Shown here in pieces: positions 1-5,900 of a stretch of DNA of 7,337 bases (within the stretch, counting starts at the first letter, position 1; the number at the start of each line of letters is the position of its first letter). Below the pieces are notes generated by a model. The model ran no database searches, had not been told where the DNA came from, and saw only the letters and a program-made list of their open reading frames with translations. The translations under genes were made by a program, and so were the position numbers. This DNA comes from Candidatus Hydrogenedentota bacterium (GTDB taxonomy: Bacteria > Hydrogenedentota > Hydrogenedentia > Hydrogenedentales > CAITNO01): contig CAIJOU010000939.1 of the NCBI GenBank assembly GCA_903822375.1, positions 1-7,337 on the forward strand. Reading direction: 5' to 3'.

Positions 1-38
1 ACCAGCAGGCCGCCAAGAATCATCCAATGGTGTTTCAT
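1..38 (-). CDS. 5' fragment of a divergent gene, probably with an N-terminal hydrophobic segment
   Basis: Only the first 12 codons lie in the window; they read MKHHWMILGGLL and the gene continues past the left edge. The start is supported by a GGAG Shine-Dalgarno sequence on the minus strand at 46-49, seven bases from the ATG at 36-38. A short charged and polar beginning followed by WMILGGLL resembles the start of a signal peptide or membrane anchor, but 12 residues cannot prove this. The gene is transcribed away from the amidohydrolase gene, so the two share the 39-231 region. The product is unknown. Confidence 0.6.
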   Translation of the reverse strand, partial: MKHHWMILGGLL

Positions 39-231
39 GTCACTTCTCCGTTCTTTGACCGGCCTGCTTTGGGCCGCCGGTTTCTTCCATAACAAACGCA
101 ATTCTTCCAAAGATATTCATTTTCCTGTCCTGCCTGACCGGTCCGGCCGGTCTTTGTGTTTGCAGTGGCGAGACAGCCTCCTTTACCCTCTTGTCATGCA
201 CTACGGCCGAGAGCGGCCGGGGAGACTTCAT
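39..231. promoter_or_regulatory. Divergent intergenic leader region with a GC hairpin at 136-152
   Basis: This region separates two divergent genes and must hold both their promoters, but I could not find a convincing -35/-10 pair for either. A perfect 6-bp inverted repeat (GACCGG at 136-141, CCGGTC at 147-152, loop TCCGG) is followed by the T-rich TTTGTGTTT at 153-161. On the plus strand this resembles a weak intrinsic terminator or attenuator in the amidohydrolase leader. It could equally be an operator palindrome. The interpretation is inference; only the symmetry is seen directly. Confidence 0.35.
219..224 (+). promoter_or_regulatory. Ribosome binding site fixing the amidohydrolase start
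   Basis: GGGGAG lies seven bases before the ATG at 232. The reading frame is open upstream to an ATG at 37, but that start has no comparable site, would bury the twin-arginine signal 70 residues into the protein, and would overlap the ribosome binding site of the divergent gene. The ATG at 232 puts the RR pair at residues 8-9. Confidence 0.75.
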
Positions 232-1662
232 ATGACCGGGCAGAATGTGGGAAGGCGCGATTTTATGCGGCAGGCCGCGGTGGGTGCCGCCGCGGGGACG
301 TCGATTGGCATCGTTGCCGCCGCCGAGGAGTTGCACACGGCGGAGGTGCCCAGTGTCGCTGCCCCGGTGCAGCCCGTGCCTCTAGACCTTTCCGGCATTC
401 CCAATTTCTGCGGCCATGAGCATTGGGGCAGCATCATGGCACTGGGCACGGTGGACGAGGGGTTTAGGGCCGATGTGCTGGCCGGGGCGTTGCCCAAACG
501 GCCGGTTACGGTTTGGGATTTGGTCTTGGACCCCTATGGCTGGGGCTGGCTCACCTCGGGCGGGTCGGACCTTGGCGAGGTGATGCGGGCGGCGGGCAGG
601 AAGGACTTCTTCACATGGTGGAATGAGGATCCCGCGGGGGCTTTTTGGGCCGCCAAGCCGCTACTCGAAAGGCACCGCCTTACCGGCGTATTTCGCTGCA
701 CGGTCCGTGGCATTCAGGCACTGCACGGGGTCGATATAGCCTCTTTCGATTCGGAAGCATGGAGCGAGGCGGACCTGCGTGTCGCGGCGGCCTATGAAGA
801 CATTCACACATGGCACCCGCAGGCGATGGCCAAGGCCGGATTTGACGGGTTGGTCCGCGCCGTTCACCCGGAGTTCTACAGCCGCGCCGATGACCTGAAC
901 GGCGAGATCAGGGAAAAGGCCTATCTCCGGACGGTGATGCGCATTGACCCCCTCGTCAAATTGTGGTCGAAGAAATGTGTCCGGCGCGACCAGTTGGCGG
1001 ACATGACCGGCGTGGACCCGGTCGACGCGAAATCGTGGCGCGAGTTTATCGGCCGGCTGCTGGACCGTGCCCGAGACGGTGGGGGAGTGGGCATCAAGCA
1101 ATTGCAGGCCTACACCCGCCCGCTTGACTTTCAGCCCCGCGACGACGGCGATGTGAAGTTTCGCGGCAGCCTGACCGACGGGGAAGAGCGCGCATTCGGG
1201 GACTGGGTGGTCCATGAGTGCTGCAAACAGGCGCATGACCGCTGCTGGCCGCACCAGGTTCACGTGGGCACAAACAACCTTGCACAGTCATCACCGCTTC
1301 CGCTGGAGGCGCTGGCCAAACGTTACCCCGACATGCCCCTGGTCATGCTGCACTGCTGGCCGTTTCTGTCAGAGGCGGGGCATCTTGCCAAGCAGGTGCC
1401 CAGTGTCCATATCGACACCTGCTGGCAGGCCGTGCTGAACCCGGCCTTCTACGGCGAGGCGATGCGCATGTGGCTGGGCTATGTGCCCATGCACAAAATG
1501 ATGTGCTCCCACGATGCGACCAGCGTGGAGATGGCCGCCGGTTCGGCCCTGTTTGTGCGCGAAATGTTGGCAAAAGAAATTGCGGCGGTTGGCGGCGGAC
1601 GCGACGCGGCGACTGCCCTGCTGCACGACAACGCGGCGCGGCTATATGGCGGAAAGCGCTGA
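232..1662 (+). CDS. Tat-exported amidohydrolase-2-type metal-dependent hydrolase
   Basis: This 476-aa protein is a probable metal-dependent hydrolase of the amidohydrolase superfamily (PF04909-like TIM barrel), exported folded by the Tat system. The N-terminus has a twin-arginine motif (GRRDFM, residues 7-12), then an alanine/glycine-rich hydrophobic stretch to about residue 31. Likely metal and catalytic positions are H62 and H64 in GHEHWG on strand 1, K289 in GVGIKQLQAY, H341 and H344 in HQVHVG, H374 in VMLHCWPF and D428 in SHDAT. The C-terminal HDNAARLYGG resembles the closing NA-RLYG motif of this family. These assignments rest on family pattern, not structure. Family members include decarboxylases, lactonases and amidases, and sequence alone does not choose among them. 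The gene overlaps comF by 17 nt and is probably cotranscribed with it. Confidence 0.85.
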   Translation: MTGQNVGRRDFMRQAAVGAAAGTSIGIVAAAEELHTAEVPSVAAPVQPVPLDLSGIPNFCGHEHWGSIMALGTVDEGFRADVLAGALPKRPVTVWDLVLDPYGWGWLTSGGSDLGEVMRAAGRKDFFTWWNEDPAGAFWAAKPLLERHRLTGVFRCTVRGIQALHGVDIASFDSEAWSEADLRVAAAYEDIHTWHPQAMAKAGFDGLVRAVHPEFYSRADDLNGEIREKAYLRTVMRIDPLVKLWSKKCVRRDQLADMTGVDPVDAKSWREFIGRLLDRARDGGGVGIKQLQAYTRPLDFQPRDDGDVKFRGSLTDGEERAFGDWVVHECCKQAHDRCWPHQVHVGTNNLAQSSPLPLEALAKRYPDMPLVMLHCWPFLSEAGHLAKQVPSVHIDTCWQAVLNPAFYGEAMRMWLGYVPMHKMMCSHDATSVEMAAGSALFVREMLAKEIAAVGGGRDAATALLHDNAARLYGGKR

Positions 1663-2464
1663 AACGCACTGCGCTCATCGCGGTTGGCTGGAGCGCCTGG
1701 CCGGCCCGGACTGGGCGCTGGCGCTGCGCAATTTCTTTCTGCCCGTCTATTGCCGGGCCTGCCAGGCACGGATGCTCACGGAGGAGAACGGCTTCTTCTG
1801 TCCGGAATGCTGGGCTAGCGCGCCGTGGGTCGAGCCGCCGCTGTGCACCCTGTGCGGACGGCCGCACCAGCGCATGATCGCGCTGGGCAACGCGCCCGAT
1901 TTTCCCTGCGCCCACTGCCGCGAAAAGCCGAACAAACACATCGATCGCGTCTATGGCGTTGCGCGCTACCACGGCGTGATTATGGAGGCGGTGAGACTGT
2001 TCAAGTTTCGCGGACGCCGGCGGCTTGCGATTCCGATGGGCGCGGCGATGGCGGAGTTCGCCGCCGCGCGCATGCCCGTTGACGATTACGATCTCATCGT
2101 GCCCGTGCCGCTGCACCGGGTGCGTTTGCGCCATCGCGGATTCAACCAGTCCCTGCTGCTGGCGGAGCAAATCCTGCCCGTGTTTCCAATCGCGCAGATT
2201 GACCAGTCATTGCAGCGCATACGTCCGACCCGCGTGCAGAGCCGGCTGAAGGGCCCGGCCGATCGCGCCGCCAACGTGCGCGGCGCATTTGCCGTTGTTG
2301 GCGACGCAGTGAAGGGCAAGACGGTGCTGCTCATTGACGATGTGGTTACCACATCAGGCACCGTCACCGAAGGCGCCCGCATGCTAAAGCGGGCCGGGGC
2401 AAAGCGCGTGGACGTGTTTACCGCGGCGCTGGCCTATGCGGGGTTGCACCACGACGACATGTGA
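1646..2464 (+). CDS. comF: ComF/GntX-family phosphoribosyltransferase-like protein
   Basis: This 272-aa protein matches the ComF/ComFC/GntX family, which is linked to DNA uptake and handling of imported DNA in naturally competent bacteria; its enzymatic reaction is not well settled. The N-terminal zinc-binding region has four CxxC pairs: C36/C39 (CRAC), C52/C55 (CPEC), C67/C70 (CTLC) and C88/C91 (CAHC). The phosphoribosyltransferase part carries VPVPLHRVRLRHRGFNQ (152-168), the RVQSRL...R..N..GAF segment (196-215) and the PRPP-binding loop VLLIDDVVTTSGTV (227-240) with D231 and D232. The start at 1646 lies inside the end of the amidohydrolase gene and has no strong Shine-Dalgarno sequence, which suggests translational coupling. 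The protein is slightly longer than typical members (about 230-250 aa), with the extra length at the N-terminus. It is likely cytoplasmic. No other competence gene is visible. Confidence 0.92.
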   Translation: MAESAETHCAHRGWLERLAGPDWALALRNFFLPVYCRACQARMLTEENGFFCPECWASAPWVEPPLCTLCGRPHQRMIALGNAPDFPCAHCREKPNKHIDRVYGVARYHGVIMEAVRLFKFRGRRRLAIPMGAAMAEFAAARMPVDDYDLIVPVPLHRVRLRHRGFNQSLLLAEQILPVFPIAQIDQSLQRIRPTRVQSRLKGPADRAANVRGAFAVVGDAVKGKTVLLIDDVVTTSGTVTEGARMLKRAGAKRVDVFTAALAYAGLHHDDM

Positions 2465-2466
2465 GG

Positions 2467-2604
2467 GAAGTCTGAAGTCTGAAGAACGAAGGACCAAGAT
2501 CCAAGCATGAAGGACCAAAGATATGGAACGAACAGCCAACGATAAAGGATGTTAAAGACGGAGGCAACTGCCCTTCCTGCTTCAGACTTCAGACTTCAGA
2601 CTTC
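2467..2604. repeat. Heptamer-built inverted repeat between comF and tRNA-Pro
   Basis: The left arm GAAGTCTGAAGTCTGAAG (2467-2484) is about 2.6 tandem copies of GAAGTCT. The right arm (2580-2604) is its exact reverse complement, extended by one more heptamer to about 3.6 copies. The pairing continues inward: after a 3x3 internal loop (2485-2487 and 2577-2579), GAAGG at 2488-2492 can pair with CCTTC at 2572-2576. Between the arms lies a purine-rich spacer holding a direct repeat GAAGGACCAA at 2488-2497 and 2509-2518. No T-tract follows the right arm, so it does not look like an intrinsic terminator. It resembles a dispersed intergenic palindromic element, but its copy number cannot be seen from this window. 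Confidence 0.8.
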
Positions 2605-2611
2605 AATCAAC

Positions 2612-2640
2612 TTGCTTTCATCCCGTTCGTTTGCTATCAT
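2612..2640 (+). promoter_or_regulatory. Sigma-70-type extended -10 promoter for tRNA-Pro
   Basis: TTGCTT (2612-2617) and TATCAT (2635-2640) are separated by exactly 17 bases, and a TG at 2632-2633 one base before the -10 box makes it an extended -10 element. Transcription would begin near 2647, about 30 bases before the mature tRNA, leaving a short 5' leader for RNase P. The downstream discriminator is GC-rich (GGCCGATGGCG), as is common for stable RNA promoters. Confidence 0.65.
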
Positions 2641-2677
2641 TCGGCCGATGGCGTGGGAGGACGCCGCAAGCCTTTGT

Positions 2678-2755
<78 letters not shown>

Positions 2756-2765
2756 TTCATGTTTT

Positions 2766-2805
2766 GCGGCACCAAGAACTTACGGACTTGGTGTCGCTTT
2801 TGTTT
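2766..2805 (+). terminator. Rho-independent terminator of the tRNA-Pro unit
   Basis: An 11-bp stem pairs GCGGCACCAAG (2766-2776) with CTTGGTGTCGC (2787-2797), with one G-U pair and a 10-base loop. It is followed directly by the T-rich TTTTGTTT (2798-2805). It starts 10 bases after the tRNA CCA end. There is no matching T-tract on the opposite strand, so it probably does not terminate the convergent glycosidase transcript. Confidence 0.85.
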
Positions 2806-2950
2806 GTGCGCCCAATAAACGAGACGCGTGCAAACAGTTCCCGTTGATATTATCCACTCCCGCCATTGCAGATTCGGGCAGGCCTGTAATTCTCCGTTGT
2901 CGGGCGGCTTTGAACCCATGCCAGACTTGCACAGCGGCCACGACTGACAC
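2806..2950. other. Convergent gap with no recognised gene or terminator
   Basis: This short region lies between the tRNA terminator and the 3' end of the convergent glycosidase gene. I see only a short palindrome, CAGGCCTG at 2880-2887, and no hairpin with a T-tract that would end the minus-strand transcript. Termination of the glycosidase message may be Rho-dependent; this is inference from absence. Confidence 0.4.
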
Positions 2951-5900
2951 TCATTCGATTTCAATGCCCTGCAGGATGCCGTCATTCGCACCCGTGGCGC
3001 GTACGCAGATCGTTATCCGGTTCTGTTTGTCGGGGGCAATATCCTCCACGCGCATGTCTGCGGCCATTCCCGTCTGTCCGGCGGCTGTGGCCGGGTCCCA
3101 TTCGTCGCGCACCACGCGGCCGTTGATCTCAATGCGCATCGGCCTCCGGCCGCTTTCCTTCAGCCATAGCTCCGCAAACTTGAGATGGACCGTGTACAAT
3201 CCCTGCGGCGCAGAGACGGAATAGCTGAACGCCCTGCCACTGCGCGCAGTCTGGTACAGTGCCTGGTCATACAGGGTGGGTGAAGCCTGACTTAACGGCG
3301 CTTCAGACTGGAGAATCGTGCCTCCGTCGAAATCTGTGTCCGCGGACCAGGCAAAACTGTTCCAGTCGATGAACTCTTTTTCGGCACCGGCATCGATGCG
3401 AATGTTCGGGCGTGTTTCAGGGAGGACCTCAATGGCCCGAACCAATGCCTCGTCCGTCTTCTGCATGGGCTCAAAGCCGTCGGTAAACCGCAGCACCAGG
3501 TTGCCTTCTTTGTTGGGGACCAGATTGTGAAAGACCCGTTCGTGCGCACGGTGTGCACCCCGTGCTGCCTGGCATACGTCAAAGTTCTCCAACACACGGC
3601 GTCCATTGATGCCCAGATTGAACGGGCGCTCGAAAGACCAGGCAAATTCCGTTTCCGCAAACTTCAACCGGACGCTGTAAATCCCCGGCTTTACGGGAAA
3701 GGCGTAGGTGAAGTCATTTCCCCTGCGGCCGTGCTGATACAGTTCCACGTCTCCCTCCGTCGGTGACGTGCCGGACACGGCCTCGTTTGTGGATGCCGCC
3801 GTGCCCCCGGTGAAGTACGTGTCTCGGGACCACAGGTTGCCGGTATGGTCGGTGTACTCCTTTTCCGCTCCGCAAAGGATGCGGATGCAGCTGCCTCCGG
3901 TTGCGGCCTGCGCCGCCGCGTACACAATCCTCGGCATCCAGGCAACGATATCCGTGTCGGAGGATGCGCCCCGGTCCAGAACGAAGCGGAGGGTATCGCC
4001 GGCGTCTATGTCCAGCGTGAAATCGTGCATGACGCCCTGAAGGCTGTTGATGGGCACCTCGGCCCAGCCCTGTTCGGGCCATACTTGCCTGTCATTGTGG
4101 AGGATGCGGACGTGCAGCAGCCCGCCCATCGTCTGACGGTAGCATTCCTTCATCGCGCGACCGACAAGCGTCACCCTTCCCGCGGTGGGCGCGGTCCATG
4201 CGCGCACACAGCCGACCTCGGGGGAGGCCTGTTGCCAGCCACGGCCCACCCGCGCCTGGCCCGGTCCTTCCCAGTAGCCTTCAACGCCGCCGGGCTGGTT
4301 GGGCGTGCCGCCCGTGTCGCCTGCGGCGCTCTTGGCGGGCGGCACCCAGGTCATCTCCGTGAATGTGGTCCCGTCCGCAGTGGTTTCTGCGCGCCAGCCG
4401 TCACGGCCCGCCTGCGCGAAATGGCCGCCCAGCGCGGCATAAACGTCTGGTCCGTCCGCCAACGGCGTTGTGGCAGTCCAGTCGCTTGCCTGTTTGCCGT
4501 CGTCGGCCACCGCCCGAACGGCGTACCGGGCTTTGGTGCTCCACTCCGGGCTGTGGTCAAAGTAGTAGGTCCCGATGCTCGACTTGCCGATGCTCTCCCC
4601 GTCGCGCCGGACTTCATAATAGCTGACCCAGCCGTTGCCTTCGGCGGAGGACCAGTACAGTCCCATGCCGCTGTGGCCGAGGTTCGTTTCACGTCGGGCA
4701 AACGCCTGCCCCGGCGCATTGGGCACCGCTGTGCCGCGCCCGACCCCGGGCATGTCCGGCAGGCCCAGGTAGACCAGTTCACCCGGTGCGGGCCCGTTGA
4801 GCGCGATGCCGTTCGTCATGAGGTCCGCGCCGTTTCGCGTCAGGCGTTCCTGGGCGCATTCGTAGCCAATCTCGTATTGGTGCTCCGGCAAAAGGCCTTT
4901 CGGATAAACGGTAACCGCCTCCTTGGCGCGGTGTTTCAGGATGATGCACGCCTTCTTGCCGTCATGACTGACCCGCTGATCGTAGTAGTAGTCCTTGTCA
5001 CCCTCGACCTTGGGATGCATCATGTGCGACCAGCGGCCCGCGACGCCCTCCTGCCGGAGGTAGCGGTAGACCTCCATCAGGCGGCGCAGTTGTTCCTGCT
5101 CCGGCCCCTCCGCACGCACGTACCATCCCGGCACCATGGCGAGCATGCCGGGTCCCGTCTCTGGGTTGTATTTCCCTCCGGGCTGAAGCAGCGCCTCAAG
5201 CAGGTCCAGCCATTTGTCCGGCAGTTCGAGGTAGGAGAAATAGTGGTTGGTCTGATCGCCCCGACCCATGTCGGACAGGTAGTTGACGTCCGCATAGCGC
5301 CCGATCTCGAACTGGTGCGCGTAGCGGCTGCCGCCGCAGCAGGTGTGGAAGGAGCACCGGGGATGCTCTTCAAGAAAGCGCTCAATCTGTGCGCGTACCG
5401 CGCGCTCCCCTTTCGGGGCAAAGCGGCCAAAACCGTCCGTGCGCCACTGAAAGTCGCCCCAGGAACCCACCTTGGTGTCCAGCAGCCCCGCCGACGGCCG
5501 GCCCGCCATCCACAGCAGCCATTTCATGTCCATCTTGCCCAGGTAGCGCAGGGTCTCGGCAAAATCGGGCCCCTCATGCGTGGGTGAGAAAACCACGGTG
5601 TATGAGTCGGCGATCGGCCATCCCGGATACTTCGACCACCCGGCATCGTCCCAGAGCATCTCCATGCCCATCGTGCGCATGAGGTCCGCCTCCATGTCGA
5701 GCCCCGCCAGGCGCGCGGCAAACTGTTCCTGCAGATTGCGCGAGCAGAGGAACCAGGGCACGGCCCATTTAGTGCGGGCGTAATAGTCGCTGTTCGTGTA
5801 GTCCCACAGGTACGCATACTGCCAGTCGTAGACACGGCGGCCCATGTCGTCCAGGTCCCCGTCAAACACGCCCAGCGTTACCAGGGGCAGTTTGACCCGC

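Noticed and set aside
37..231. N-terminal extension of the amidohydrolase from an ATG at 37
   Set aside because: It would displace the Tat signal from the N-terminus, has no ribosome site, and covers the ribosome binding site of the divergent gene.
1343..2170. Minus-strand open frame across the amidohydrolase/comF junction
   Set aside because: Its translation is rich in arginine, alanine and proline without motifs, and it lies opposite two well-supported genes.
2467..2604. CRISPR array
   Set aside because: The repeated unit is only 7 nt and directly tandem without unique spacers, and the clusters face each other rather than forming direct repeats.
3845..5587. Long plus-strand open frame (580 codons) antisense to the glycosidase
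   Set aside because: It has no domain pattern. The opposite strand encodes clear GH36, FnIII and accessory domains across the same bases, and long antisense frames are expected in GC-rich coding DNA.
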